DNA of 64,000 nt from Pseudomonas sp. FP198 (GCF_030687895.1 NZ_CP117452.1:1505501-1569500), one strand, 5' to 3'; positions 54,228 through 63,967 are shown, counted from the stretch's first letter. A program made the numbers and translations. Notes: generated by a model from the letters alone, not told the origin.

Positions 54228-55502
54228 TCAGAAGCGGTAGGTTGCACCGACACCAAAACCGTTGGCGCTGTTTTCGTATTCAGCATTGTAGGCCTGGCCC
54301 AGCGCATTGCTGCGGTTGACGTTGACTTTTTCTTCCTTGAGGTAGGAATAGGCAACGTCGATGGTCAGATCGTCGGTCGGGCTCCAACCGGCGCCCAGGC
54401 TGAAGATCGTCCGGTCGCCGGTAGGGATGCGTGGCGAGCGGTCTTCGTTGTTGGCAGGCGACTGGTCGAACGTCAGGCCGGTGCGCAGCACCCACTGTTT
54501 GTTCAACTGGTAGGACGTGCCGATGGCGTAGGCCCAGGTGTCGTGCCAGTTCTGTTCTTCGGTGATGGTGCCGAAGAGGGCAGGGTTCAGGGCTCCGCCG
54601 CCGGTCAGGTCGTTATCGACGGTGATGTCCTTCAGGCGGCTCCAACGGGTCCAGGTGCTGCCTGCATAGACGGTCCAGGCGTCATTGATTTCCTGGGTCA
54701 CCGAGAAGTCCACCGATTCAGGCGTGGTGATGTCCAGCGAAGCGTCATAACGTGCACGGCTCAACAGGAAGCCCGGCGTACCGGCGCCCGGGCTCACTTC
54801 GGTGTGGCCTTCGAGCTTGTACTTGACCTTGGAGTGGTAGGTCAGGCCGACACGCGTGCTGTCGGTGGCCTGGACCATCAAGCCGATGTTGTAGCCGTAG
54901 CCGATGTCGTCGCCCTTGATCTTGACGTTGCCGTCGTTAGGCGAGAACGGTGTGGTCAGTGCCGATTCCAGCGAGCCGGAAATACGGTTGATGGTCGGGC
55001 CGAAACCGATCGATACCTTGTCGTTGAAGGCATAGCTGATGGTTGGCTGGAAGGTCACGACCTTCACTTCGCTCTTGCTGCCGAAGTTGCGGCCCTGGAA
55101 GCTGTTTTCATAATCGGTGATCAGGCCGAACGGGGCGTAGACACCCAGGCCGAATGCCCATTTGTCATCGATAGGCTTGACGTAGTAGCCCATCGGAACG
55201 CCGGTGAACGGAACCATGTCGCCGTCGTTGGTGCCGGAGCGGGTACCGCTGGCATCGTTGATATCGGTGGACGCGTCGATCACGGCGAAGCCGCCGGTCA
55301 CTTGCTCGCGCTTGAGGCGCGACATACCGGCAGGGTTGCCAAACACGGTGCTTGCATCATCGGCAGAAGAAGAACGACCCGCGAAGCCAGTGCCCATGCC
55401 ACTGATGCTTTGTTCGTTCAGGGCAAAACCACTGGCAAAGAGTTGGGTGGATGCCAAGGTAACGGCAAGGCCAAGGGTGGTTTTGAGCATCATTTTTTTC
55501 AT
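54228..55502 (-). CDS. fadL: FadL-family outer membrane transporter
   Basis: A protein of 424 residues with a signal peptide (A-S-T-Q-L-F-A before S-G-F-A-L-N-E). The N-terminal hatch region has N-E-Q-S-I-S-G-M-G-T-G-F-A-G and the family motif N-P-A-G-M. The C-terminus is G-A-T-Y-R-F, the barrel-closing aromatic end. It takes up long-chain fatty acids or other hydrophobic compounds. Which FadL paralogue this is cannot be decided from sequence reading alone. Confidence 0.9.
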   Translation of the reverse strand: MKKMMLKTTLGLAVTLASTQLFASGFALNEQSISGMGTGFAGRSSSADDASTVFGNPAGMSRLKREQVTGGFAVIDASTDINDASGTRSGTNDGDMVPFTGVPMGYYVKPIDDKWAFGLGVYAPFGLITDYENSFQGRNFGSKSEVKVVTFQPTISYAFNDKVSIGFGPTINRISGSLESALTTPFSPNDGNVKIKGDDIGYGYNIGLMVQATDSTRVGLTYHSKVKYKLEGHTEVSPGAGTPGFLLSRARYDASLDITTPESVDFSVTQEINDAWTVYAGSTWTRWSRLKDITVDNDLTGGGALNPALFGTITEEQNWHDTWAYAIGTSYQLNKQWVLRTGLTFDQSPANNEDRSPRIPTGDRTIFSLGAGWSPTDDLTIDVAYSYLKEEKVNVNRSNALGQAYNAEYENSANGFGVGATYRF

Positions 55503-55646
55503 TGTTAGAACTCCAGGTGATCACCGACGCGAAAATTACCAACATTTTCCCTCAAGCGCTATAGCTTGTATGGCTTGATTTAGAGGGGTTTTGTAGGACA
55601 ATCTGACCAAATTCACTGAAGTTGTAGGAACTTTCCGATTTTCCAT

Positions 55647-56129
55647 TCAGCAAGCGACCTGATTCAGTGGTGAAACACAGTTTTGCCAGGCACATGTGAA
55701 ATCTCGCAGGCGTCCCTGGGGGTGAAAAGTCTGCCGCCAGATCCGCGCCATGCCCAACAGGTCGCCGGCCTCGGGCAGCGGCGTGGCCTGTTCCTCCACC
55801 AGCAGCCAGGCGATGGCCGTGGCGTAGCGCAGGTTGACGGTCAGTTCCAGATGGGGACCGCTCAGGAACGCATGCTGGCTCGCCAGGCCGCGTACCAGGC
55901 TGGCCCGCTCCGGGTCCAGCGCCAGATAGTCGTCCCATAAGGCTCGGTGGCGAGGTTCGGTGATGCGGTACAAGCCGTGCCCGCGCCGATCGTGCAACGC
56001 CGCGCCGAGGCCGGACTGGCTGGCGGCAATGCCCAGCAGCAAGGTCTCCGCCGTCGTGCTGTGGCTCCCCAGGTAGAGGAGCGTCGGACGGATCACGTAT
56101 CGACACAGTTCGCTGGCAGCGATACCCAT
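55647..56129 (-). CDS. Conserved hypothetical protein
   Basis: A protein of 160 residues, soluble, opening M-G-I-A-A-S-E-L-C-R-Y-V-I-R-P-T-L-L-Y-L-G. The stretch A-E-T-L-L-L-G-I-A-A-S-Q-S-G-L-G looks like a helical, lysozyme-like segment seen in phage-type structural proteins, but I cannot name a family. I recall it as a conserved pseudomonad gene next to fadL. Confidence 0.65.
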   Translation of the reverse strand: MGIAASELCRYVIRPTLLYLGSHSTTAETLLLGIAASQSGLGAALHDRRGHGLYRITEPRHRALWDDYLALDPERASLVRGLASQHAFLSGPHLELTVNLRYATAIAWLLVEEQATPLPEAGDLLGMARIWRQTFHPQGRLRDFTCAWQNCVSPLNQVAC

Positions 56130-56352
56130 AAAACCCTCGAGACGGGAAAAGGGGCGAAGCCTGATGATGTGGCCTTGGCAGCAGTGGATCGGTTCAGGCT
56201 CCGCCGGAAGCGGATCAGGCCGCTTGACTTGAAGTGTAGTGTCATATCCCTGCTGTAAAGGACTGTTTTTAAACCATCTTCATCGAACGGTTATGACTGT
56301 TATAGCGCTTTGTACTTAAGCCGTTGCGCTTTATCGAGAAATGCCAGGCAAT

Positions 56353-56379
56353 AAAAAACCCCGCTTTTCGGGGCGGGGT
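56353..56379 (-). terminator. Intrinsic terminator of the small gene at 56405
   Basis: On the minus strand CCCCG, loop AAAAG, CGGGG is followed by six T. It lies about 30 bp after the stop of the 74-residue gene. Confidence 0.8.
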
Positions 56380-56404
56380 CTTCGGTTTCAGCTTTGCGGG
56401 CGTC

Positions 56405-56629
56405 TCAGGCAACCAGTGCCTGGCGGGTACGCTCGATCACGGCCTGCAGCGGTTCTGCGCTGGAGTACTGGTCGGGATACAAGCGTTCGCTGTGACGAGC
56501 GATGCCGTGTTCGTTGACCAGCGTGAAGCTGAAGCAGCCTTTGCGAGCGGCCATGATCAGGCAGTTCATTGGTGCAAAAGCGTTGGTCAGGGTGCGGATG
56601 GCATCCTGGGTATGGATTTGAGTAGACAT
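56405..56629 (-). CDS. Small conserved hypothetical protein
   Basis: A protein of 74 residues opening M-S-T-Q-I-H-T-Q-D-A-I-R-T-L. It is soluble, with one Cys pair region (M-N-C-L-I-M-A-A-R-K-G-C). ATG 56629 is preceded by a weak AGGAAC site. It is monocistronic, with its own terminator. I recognise no domain. Confidence 0.65.
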   Translation of the reverse strand: MSTQIHTQDAIRTLTNAFAPMNCLIMAARKGCFSFTLVNEHGIARHSERLYPDQYSSAEPLQAVIERTRQALVA

Positions 56630-56639
56630 GTTATGGGTG

Positions 56640-57579
56640 TTCCTGCAAATGACACGGTTAAGAACCGTGCCGCGTTAAAACGTTCCAGTAACGTCGACCA
56701 CCATTGGTCGAACGAAGAACCCGACTGGAACAAAGCAGCCAGTTTTAGCGCTATAAAAAGGCGCGCTTGGGCTGGCAGGTAGGTACTTAGGAGGGCAGGC
56801 AGCACATCAAGGGCAAAGGTTCTGGGCCCGGGGTGAAGATCCTGATCAATTTTGCAGGTTGGTTCGGTCAGAGTAACGAGCCTGGCAGGCACTCTTTTCG
56901 TTCGATCAAAGTTTGCATTTGATCAAAGGCAGTGCTGACGCAAGATTTACCTGGAAACCATCGAGGGGGTCGGTCTCTTTTTATCGGTGGGGGCTGCCCT
57001 TGAGGGTGGCTGACCGTGGAGATGTGTTCGACCCGGAATTGACTTTCAGCTTGGTACTAACGCCGCGGATACTAACGGATCGGATTACCGAAGGGAAGGC
57101 CATTGATCAAAAAATATTCAAATCCGACCAGTGGGTTGCCGCTCTTCGCCTTCCCGCAGCTGCCGGGCGTCTGGCGAAGTTAAGGCTCTCTCCAGTTTAT
57201 CCCCAGGCTCCGCTCCTCTGAATGCATCAAAAAAGCGCGGCGATATAACCGTTCGCGTGTTACTTGTGCACACTTGGGAGGAGGCTTGTCACCGAACTGT
57301 CATGTAGGAACATTCTGAGGTGGGTGCCTGCATCCAAAATTTAAGTCAATGAAAAACATCGCTTTTTTTAGCTGGTGAAAAAATCGTCAGTTTGAGCGCA
57401 GGCCCCGTTCCACAGGGCTTGCGGCGAGTTCAAGGTAGGTTGTCCACTGAGTTATCCACAGCTTCTGTGGATTGTCCCAAGCGCTTGCTCTAGGACGGGC
57501 GTGCCGGTTTTTTTCGACTTTACCCGTACGAAAAAAGGAGTAGAGTGGCGCGCCTTCTGACCTGTCACCGTAGTGCGTT
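56640..57579. other. Gap of about 940 bp without a supported gene
   Basis: The region is more AT-rich than its surroundings. It contains open frames of up to about 100 codons, but none has a ribosome binding site or a recognisable product. The right part holds a DnaA-box inverted repeat (57452-57472). The final 60 bp should hold the promoter of the gene at 57580. Confidence 0.5.
57452..57472. promoter_or_regulatory. DnaA-box inverted repeat
   Basis: TTATCCACA at 57452-57460 equals the classic DnaA box. ATCCACAG (57454-57461), spacer CTT, CTGTGGAT (57465-57472) form a perfect inverted repeat. A single pair is not an origin, but it could be a DnaA regulatory or titration site. Confidence 0.4.
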
Positions 57580-57903
57580 ATGAAGTTCCGCTCAGTATCA
57601 AATCCTGTTACCTCCACACCCCAGGGTGTTACCCCACCCAAGCGAATCTCGATGCGCGTAGCCGAATGGTTACTCGACAGCCCGCGCCTGGGCGAAAGCC
57701 CCAGCGTCAAGCACCTGGCCGGGCGCCTGCTCAAGCAGCCGGCCCGTGAAGGCGTGGTGGCGGCCCAGAGCCGTCTCGGCCAGTTGATGTGCCGCGAATG
57801 CGGTAACGCTCGGGACCGGCGCATCGGCCAGGACCTGTTGCGCCAGGCTGCCCGGGCCGGTGATCACCGCGCTCGCCAGGCGCTGGGTGAAATCGAAGAC
57901 TGA
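57580..57903 (+). CDS. Sel1-like repeat protein
   Basis: A protein of 107 residues. The C-terminal half reads A-Q-S-R-L-G-Q-L-M-C-R and then L-L-R-Q-A-A-R-A-G-D-H-R-A-R-Q-A-L-G, which is the pattern of Sel1-type helical repeats. ATG 57580 is used; M-R-V-A-E-W-L-L-D at 57652 could be the real start. It precedes rmuC by 62 bp. Function is unknown. Confidence 0.65.
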   Translation: MKFRSVSNPVTSTPQGVTPPKRISMRVAEWLLDSPRLGESPSVKHLAGRLLKQPAREGVVAAQSRLGQLMCRECGNARDRRIGQDLLRQAARAGDHRARQALGEIED

Positions 57904-57965
57904 GCTGGGCAACGCCGGGTTGCTTGGTTAACCTTCGGGCTTTATTTCATCCGCGGAAAATTGTC

Positions 57966-59459
57966 ATGGCTATGGATTTGACCAGCCTGTTGCTTGGCCT
58001 GGCAGGCGCTGCGCTGCCATTGCTGGCCCTGGCCTGGCATCTGCAACGCCAGGCCAGTGCGGCGCAGACCGAACTCGCCCTGCTGGAAGAACGCCTGGCG
58101 ACCGCGCACATGGCCCACGACGGGTTGAACGCCCAGCTGGATGCCTGCCGTGACGAAATCAGTGACCTGAGTCAGGCCAATGCCGCCAAACAGGCCGAGC
58201 TGGCGGCGGCCAGTCGTGAAGTCGAATTGCTGCAGATCGAGCGCGACAACGCTCGGGACGCGGCCCACGCCTGGAATCTCGAACGGGCCAACAAGGAAGC
58301 GGAACTGCGGCGGCTCGACGCCCAGGCGGCTTCGTTGCACGCCGAGCTGCGCGAGCAGCAGGAAAGCCATCAGCAGCGCCTCAATGACTTGCAAGGCTCG
58401 CGGGACGAGCTGCGGGCGCAGTTCGCAGAACTGGCGGGGAAGATCTTCGATGAACGCGAACAGCGTTTCGCCGAAACCAGCCAGCAGCGCCTGGGACAAT
58501 TGCTCGATCCGCTGAAGGAGCGCATCCAGTCGTTCGAGAAACGCGTCGAGGAAAGCTATCAGGCCGAGGCCCGCGAGCGGTTCTCCCTGGGCAAGGAGCT
58601 TGAGCGCTTGCAGCAATTGAACCTGCGCCTGAGCGACGAAGCCACCAACCTTACCCGTGCCCTCAAAGGGCAGAAAACCCAGGGCAACTGGGGCGAGCTG
58701 ATCCTCGAGCGGGTGCTCGAACACGCCGGCCTGGAGAAGGGCCGTGAATACCAGACGCAGGTCAGCCTCAAAGGCCCGGACGGTGAGCGTTTCCAGCCGG
58801 ACGTGTTGATTTATCTGCCGGGCGACAAACAGGTAGTAGTCGATTCGAAGGTCAGCCTCACGGCTTACCAGCAATACGTCGCCGCCGAAGATGACGCCAT
58901 CGGCCAGCTCGCCCTGAAGCAGCACGTCGTGTCGTTGCGAGCCCACGTCAAGGGCTTGGCCGGCAAGGACTACAAGCGCCTGGACGGTCTGCACAGCCTG
59001 GATTTCGTGTTGCTGTTCGTGCCGATCGAGGCGGCGTTTTCCGCTGCGCTGCAAGCCGAGCCGACGCTGTTTCAGGAAGCCTTTGACCGTAACATCGTAA
59101 TCGTCAGCCCGACGACTTTGCTGGCGACATTGCGGGTCATCGACAGCTTGTGGAAACAGGAGCGCCAGAGCCAGAACGCCCGGGAAATTGCCGAACGTGC
59201 CGGATGGCTGTACGACAAGTTCGTCCTGTTCATCCAGGATCTTGATGAAATCGGTAATCGCCTGCAGCAACTGGACAAAGCCTACAGCGCCGCGCGCAAC
59301 AAGCTGACGGAAGGGCGCGGCAACCTGATCAGCCGCAGCGAACAACTGAAACTCCTCGGCGCCCGGGCGAGCAAAAGCTTGCCGACGGAACTGCTGGAAC
59401 GCGCGATGGCGGACGTGGATGGGTTGCCTGAGGCGGCGGAAGAACCCAGCCAAGGCTGA
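57966..59459 (+). CDS. rmuC: DNA recombination protein RmuC
   Basis: A protein of 497 residues. It has an N-terminal membrane helix (about residues 5-25), a long coiled-coil (about 30-200) and a nuclease-like RmuC domain with T-Q-G-N-W-G-E and Q-V-V-V-D-S-K-V-S-L. RmuC limits inversions at short inverted repeats, which is of interest in a genome rich in REPINs. ATG 57966 gives a membrane helix at the right place; an upstream TTG in frame is unlikely. Confidence 0.9.
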   Translation: MAMDLTSLLLGLAGAALPLLALAWHLQRQASAAQTELALLEERLATAHMAHDGLNAQLDACRDEISDLSQANAAKQAELAAASREVELLQIERDNARDAAHAWNLERANKEAELRRLDAQAASLHAELREQQESHQQRLNDLQGSRDELRAQFAELAGKIFDEREQRFAETSQQRLGQLLDPLKERIQSFEKRVEESYQAEARERFSLGKELERLQQLNLRLSDEATNLTRALKGQKTQGNWGELILERVLEHAGLEKGREYQTQVSLKGPDGERFQPDVLIYLPGDKQVVVDSKVSLTAYQQYVAAEDDAIGQLALKQHVVSLRAHVKGLAGKDYKRLDGLHSLDFVLLFVPIEAAFSAALQAEPTLFQEAFDRNIVIVSPTTLLATLRVIDSLWKQERQSQNAREIAERAGWLYDKFVLFIQDLDEIGNRLQQLDKAYSAARNKLTEGRGNLISRSEQLKLLGARASKSLPTELLERAMADVDGLPEAAEEPSQG

Positions 59460-59490
59460 AGTAGAACTCCAGGCCTGAAACCGAACCCCC

Positions 59491-59581
59491 GTGGCGAGGG
59501 AGCTTGCTCCCGCTTGAGTGCGCAGCACTCACAAAAAAGGGGGCCGCTGCGCAGCCCAGCGGGAGCAAGCTCCCTCGCCAC
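59491..59581. repeat. REP doublet (REPIN), family B
   Basis: Inverted copies of GTGGCGAGGGAGCTTGCTCC between the convergent rmuC and sensor kinase genes. Confidence 0.85.
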
Positions 59582-59602
59582 GGGGGGCGTGCCCCTGCTT
59601 TA

Positions 59603-62600
59603 CTACAACGGCAAATGCCGACTCAACAACGCCCGCAACGCCGCCGGCTTCACCGGTTTGGCCAGGTAGTCCAACCCCGCCGCGTGCACTTGCGCCACCG
59701 TCTCGGGCCGGCCGTCGGCACTGATCACCACCCCCGGCACCGGTTTGCCCAGGCGCGTGCGCAGCCAGGCCATCAGCTCGGTGCCCGTCTCGCCGTCGTC
59801 CAGATGGAAATCCACCAGGGCCAATTGCGGACGCCCGCCCTGGGCGAGCCAGCGCTCGCATTCTTCGCGGTTGCGCGCGGTCCAGACCTGGCATCCCCAA
59901 CGCGTCAGCAAACTGCTCATGCCGATCAGGATGCTGTCCTCGTTATCCACACACAGCACCTGGGCCCCGCTCGGCAATTGGCCGTTGGGTTCGGGCGCGA
60001 TACTGGGAGCAGCGGCCTGGGTGCTGGCCAGCGGCACGCTGACACTGAACACGCTGCCGCGCCCCAGCCAGGAACGCACGCGCAACCGGTGATCAAGAAC
60101 GCGGCACAGGCCGTCGGCGATCGCCAGGCCGAGGCCGAGGCCTTTTTCGGCGCGGGTCTGATGGCTGTCGAGGCGTTTGAATTCTTCGAAAATGACCTGC
60201 TGTTTGTCTTCGGCAATGCCGGGGCCGCGATCCCAGACCTCCAGGCACAGCTCGCCCTGGCGGCGGCGCACCCCCAGCAGCACGGGACCTTTGGCGTAGC
60301 GGAAGGCATTGGTGAGGAAGTTCTGCAAAATCCGCCGGAGCAGCTTGATGTCGCTGTCGACCCGCAGCCGCGAGCCACGAACGCGGAACTTGAGCCCTTG
60401 CTCTTGGGCCAGCACGGTGAATTCGGCGCCCAGGGTATCGAACAGGTCGTTGAGCACGAAGGGCTTGCGGTCGGGGTTGATCTTGCCGTTCTCCAGGCGG
60501 GAGATGTCCAGCAGGTCGGTGATCAGGTCTTCCGCCGAACGCAGCGAGCTGTCCAGGTGCTGCACCAGTTGCCGGGCTTCGCCGGGCAAGCTGTCATGCT
60601 GGTGGGACAGCGCGGCGGAAAACAGCCGCGCGGCATTCAGCGGCTGCATCAGGTCATGGCTGACGGCGGCAAGGAAGCGGGTCTTGGACTGATAGGCGGC
60701 TTCTGCGGTGCTCTTGGCCTCGGTCAGCGCCAGGTTCAGCTGCGACAGTTCCCGGGTGCGCTCGGCCACGCGTTGCTCCAGCCCTTCGTTGGCTTCGGTC
60801 AAGGCTTGGGCGGCTTCGCGGAACGCGGTGATGTCAGTGAAACTCATGACAAAGCCGCCACCGGGCATCGGGTTGCCGATCAGCTCGATCACCCGGCCGT
60901 TGGGGAACAGCCGTTCCGAGGTATGCGCGCGGCCCTGGCGCATCCAGTGCAGGCGGCGGGCGACATGGACCTCGGCCTCGCCGGGCCCGCAGAGGCCGCG
61001 TTCGGCGTTGTAGCGGATGATGTCGGCGATCGGCCGGCCGACGCTGATCAGGCCGTCGGGGTAATTGAACAGCTCCAGGTAACGACGATTCCAGGCCACC
61101 AGCCTTAGGGACTGGTCGACCACGCTGATGCCTTGGGTGATGTTTTCGATGGCGCCTTGCAGCAGCGCGCGATTGAATTGCAGCACCTCGGACGCTTCGT
61201 CGGCGATCCGCACGACGTCTTCCAACTGCATCTCGCGACCTTCGATCGCCGCCTTCACCACCGCCCGCGTTGAAGAGGCTCCCAGCACACCGGCCAGCAG
61301 GCGCTCGGTGTGGGCGATCCACTCGCTGTCAGCGTTCTGGCTCGGGTTGAAGCCTTTGCCCTGGCGATAGGCGAAGCGGATGAAGCTCTGGCGCGCGCGC
61401 TCTTCGCCGACGAACCGGGCGGCCAGTTGCAGCAGATCGTCGATCTGCACCGCGAGCATCGAACGCGGGTTGGGGCGGGCGCTGATTTCCTGGCCGATGA
61501 AGCGCCCGGCCTGCCAGTGCTCCGACACGCGGGTGCGGGACAACACCGAGACCCAGGCGAACAGGATGAAGTTGCCGGCCAGGGACAAGACGACCCCTTG
61601 CGTCAGCGGAGTAATCGGCAGGTCCAGCGGGTTGCCGTGCAGCCAGGCAAGGCCGGGAAAACTGCTCAGTGACCAGCCCAGGCTGTGGGCGGCGATCGGC
61701 AGCACCAGCGTATAAAACCAGAGGAAAATTCCCGTGGCGAGGCCGGCGAATACGCCGCGTCGGTTCGCCTGCTTCCAGTACAGCGCGCCAAGCATGGCCG
61801 GCGCCAATTGGGTCACGGCGGCGAAAGCGATCTGGCCGATGGTCGCCAGGCTCGCCGTCGATCCCAGCAGCCGGTAACTGACGTAAGCCAGCAGCAGGAT
61901 CGCGACGATGCTCACCCGGCGTACCGACAGCATCCACTGGCGGAACACCTCGAAGGGTCGCTCGGCGTTGTTGCGGCGCAACAACCAGGGCAACAGCATG
62001 TCGTTGGAGACCATGGTCGACAGGGCGACACTCGCCACGATGACCATGCCGGTCGCGGCCGACGCGCCGCCGATGAACGCCAGTACCGCCAGGGCCGGAT
62101 GGGCCTGGGCCAGCGGCAGGCTGATGACGAACGAATCCGGCAGCACCGAACTGGGCAGCATCATCTGCCCGGCCAGGGCGATCGGTACCACGAACAGCGC
62201 GGCCAGCGCCAGGTACGCGGGAAACACCCACTTGGCCAGGCGCAGGTCCTGCGGGTCGATGTTCTCGACCACGGTCACATGGAATTGCCGGGGCAGGCAG
62301 ATGATCGCCATCATCGCCACGCCGGTTTGCACGACCATGGACGGCCAGTTGATGGTTTCCTTCCAGTATTGCTCCAGGCGGGGCGCCAGCATCGCCTGGT
62401 TGAACAGGTCATCAAAACCGTCATAGAGGCCAAACGTGACAAACGCGCCGACGGCCAGGAAGGCGAACAGCTTGACCAGCGACTCGAAGGCAATCGCCAG
62501 GACCATGCCGCGATGGTGCTCGGTGGCGTCCAGGTTGCGGGTACCGAAGACGATGGTGAACAGCGCCAGGATCAGCGAGACGATCAGGGCGGTGTCCTGG

Positions 62601-63073
62601 GCCCGGGTGCCCATGGCGTCCGCGCCGGCGCCGATCAGCAGGTTCACCCCGAGCACGATGCCCTTGAGCTGCAAGGCGATGTAGGGCAGCACGCCGACGA
62701 GGCAGATCAGGGCGACCACAATCGCCAGGGACTGCGACTTGCCGTAGCGGGCGGCGATGAAGTCGGCAATGGAGGTGATGTTCTCCTGCTTGCTGATCAT
62801 CACCATTTTCTGCAGGACCCACGGCGCGAACACCAGCAGCAGGATCGGCCCGAGGTAGATCGGCAGGAACGACCAGAGCTGTTCGGCGGCCTGGCCCACG
62901 GCGCCAAAGAACGTCCAACTGGTGCAATAGACCGCCAGCGACAGGCTGTAGACCCAGGCCCGCACGCGCGGCGGCAACGGCGTGCTGCGTCGGTCGCCGT
63001 AGAAGGCGATGGCAAACATGATGGCCATATAGGCCAGGGCGACAACGGCAATCAGCCCGCTGGACAGCGACAT
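59603..63073 (-). CDS. Hybrid sensor kinase with sodium:solute symporter-like domain
   Basis: A protein of 1156 residues. The N-terminal half (about 1-500) has about 13 helices of the SSS/PutP type, as in CbrA and MxtR. A PAS-like domain follows (about 650-780, N-R-R-Y-L-E-L-F-N-Y-P). HisKA has His806 in A-A-V-S-H-D-L-M-Q-P-L-N-A-A-R, then an ATPase domain and a receiver with Asp1088 (A-L-V-D-F-H-L-D-D-G). ATG 63073 with GGGAG before it is the start. No response regulator is adjacent, so the output partner is elsewhere. It may sense a nutrient through its transporter-like domain. The MxtR likeness is from memory. Confidence 0.88.
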   Translation of the reverse strand: MSLSSGLIAVVALAYMAIMFAIAFYGDRRSTPLPPRVRAWVYSLSLAVYCTSWTFFGAVGQAAEQLWSFLPIYLGPILLLVFAPWVLQKMVMISKQENITSIADFIAARYGKSQSLAIVVALICLVGVLPYIALQLKGIVLGVNLLIGAGADAMGTRAQDTALIVSLILALFTIVFGTRNLDATEHHRGMVLAIAFESLVKLFAFLAVGAFVTFGLYDGFDDLFNQAMLAPRLEQYWKETINWPSMVVQTGVAMMAIICLPRQFHVTVVENIDPQDLRLAKWVFPAYLALAALFVVPIALAGQMMLPSSVLPDSFVISLPLAQAHPALAVLAFIGGASAATGMVIVASVALSTMVSNDMLLPWLLRRNNAERPFEVFRQWMLSVRRVSIVAILLLAYVSYRLLGSTASLATIGQIAFAAVTQLAPAMLGALYWKQANRRGVFAGLATGIFLWFYTLVLPIAAHSLGWSLSSFPGLAWLHGNPLDLPITPLTQGVVLSLAGNFILFAWVSVLSRTRVSEHWQAGRFIGQEISARPNPRSMLAVQIDDLLQLAARFVGEERARQSFIRFAYRQGKGFNPSQNADSEWIAHTERLLAGVLGASSTRAVVKAAIEGREMQLEDVVRIADEASEVLQFNRALLQGAIENITQGISVVDQSLRLVAWNRRYLELFNYPDGLISVGRPIADIIRYNAERGLCGPGEAEVHVARRLHWMRQGRAHTSERLFPNGRVIELIGNPMPGGGFVMSFTDITAFREAAQALTEANEGLEQRVAERTRELSQLNLALTEAKSTAEAAYQSKTRFLAAVSHDLMQPLNAARLFSAALSHQHDSLPGEARQLVQHLDSSLRSAEDLITDLLDISRLENGKINPDRKPFVLNDLFDTLGAEFTVLAQEQGLKFRVRGSRLRVDSDIKLLRRILQNFLTNAFRYAKGPVLLGVRRRQGELCLEVWDRGPGIAEDKQQVIFEEFKRLDSHQTRAEKGLGLGLAIADGLCRVLDHRLRVRSWLGRGSVFSVSVPLASTQAAAPSIAPEPNGQLPSGAQVLCVDNEDSILIGMSSLLTRWGCQVWTARNREECERWLAQGGRPQLALVDFHLDDGETGTELMAWLRTRLGKPVPGVVISADGRPETVAQVHAAGLDYLAKPVKPAALRALLSRHLPL

Positions 63074-63220
63074 GGAAACTCCCGGACAAATATCCCCGGG
63101 CTCGGGCCCGGCAAGACAGTCTCGCATGCCCGCTCGGGTTCGTCAGTGTCGACCAAGGTCGGGGCGTGGCGGGGTGTCGCGGGTGGGGTGGGATGCTCAG
63201 GTTATCGGGTGTGCTTTCGG

Positions 63221-63325
63221 GCCTCTTCGCGAGCAGGCTCGCTCCCACAGTGGATCTGCGGTGCACACAAATTTTATGCCCGCTGGAGGTCCCATGTGGG
63301 AGCGAGCCTGCTCGCGAAAGCGGCC
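63221..63325. repeat. REP doublet (REPIN), family C
   Basis: Inverted copies of TTCGCGAGCAGGCTCGCTCC just before the TetR gene's stop, between its 3' end and the start of the sensor kinase gene. Confidence 0.85.
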
Positions 63326-63865
63326 TTACTGACCCAGCGCGATATCAACCAACCGATACAACTCCTCAACCTCCAGCGGCGCAGTGGCAAAGAGGATACG
63401 AAACACCGTCGGCGCGACGATCACATTCACCAGCCGCTCGATGCCCGGGTTCGGCTCATCGGGATAGCGGTCCAGGATGATCTGCAACTGGCCGCTGATG
63501 ATGCCCACGCAATAGCCCGGCGTGGCGCAGGCCTGGATGTCGCGCATCATGTTGCGGCCGGGCTCGGAACTCATTTCGTCCAGATACTGCTCGGCCCAGG
63601 CACGCAAGTCGCCGCGCAGGCTGCCGGTATTGGCCGGCTCGCCGTCCGGGCGCATGCGTGCGATGGCGACATCGGCCAGTAGCGCCTGCAGATCGCCCCA
63701 GCGCCGATAAATGGTGGACGGCGTTACCCCGGCGCGCGCGGCAATTTGCGGCACGGTCAGGCTGGCGCGATCCTGCTCCTGCAATAACGCGCGAACGGCC
63801 GAATGAATCGACTCTTGGACCCGGGCGCTTCTGCCGCCGGGGCGTAAACCTTCTTTAATAGCCAT
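63326..63865 (-). CDS. TetR-family transcriptional regulator
   Basis: A protein of 179 residues. The N-terminal helix-turn-helix is T-V-P-Q-I-A-A-R-A-G-V-T-P-S-T-I-Y-R-R-W (about residues 37-56). A C-terminal ligand domain follows. ATG 63865 (M-A-I-K-E-G-L-R-P-G) fits family length; the frame is open further upstream. It is divergent from the gene at 63968 and probably represses it through the inverted repeat between them. Confidence 0.88.
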   Translation of the reverse strand: MAIKEGLRPGGRSARVQESIHSAVRALLQEQDRASLTVPQIAARAGVTPSTIYRRWGDLQALLADVAIARMRPDGEPANTGSLRGDLRAWAEQYLDEMSSEPGRNMMRDIQACATPGYCVGIISGQLQIILDRYPDEPNPGIERLVNVIVAPTVFRILFATAPLEVEELYRLVDIALGQ

Positions 63866-63921
63866 GAATCGGACCTTAACACAAAGAATTTGCTTTAAGC
63901 GCATGCCGGTAGCACACTCCG

Positions 63922-63944
63922 CAAAAGCAAAAAATTAGCTTTTG
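63922..63944. promoter_or_regulatory. Candidate TetR operator
   Basis: CAAAAGC (63922-63928) and GCTTTTG (63938-63944) are inverted around a 9-bp AT-rich spacer, between the divergent TetR and downstream genes. Confidence 0.55.
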
Positions 63945-63967
63945 TGAATGCCTTGTGGAGCGTGCCC

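Noticed and set aside
56913..57221. A 102-codon plus-strand frame in the long gap
   Set aside because: No ribosome binding site, no recognisable domain, and composition unlike the neighbouring genes.
57452..57472. A replication origin
   Set aside because: Only one pair of DnaA boxes and no dnaA, rpmH or AT-rich unwinding region nearby.
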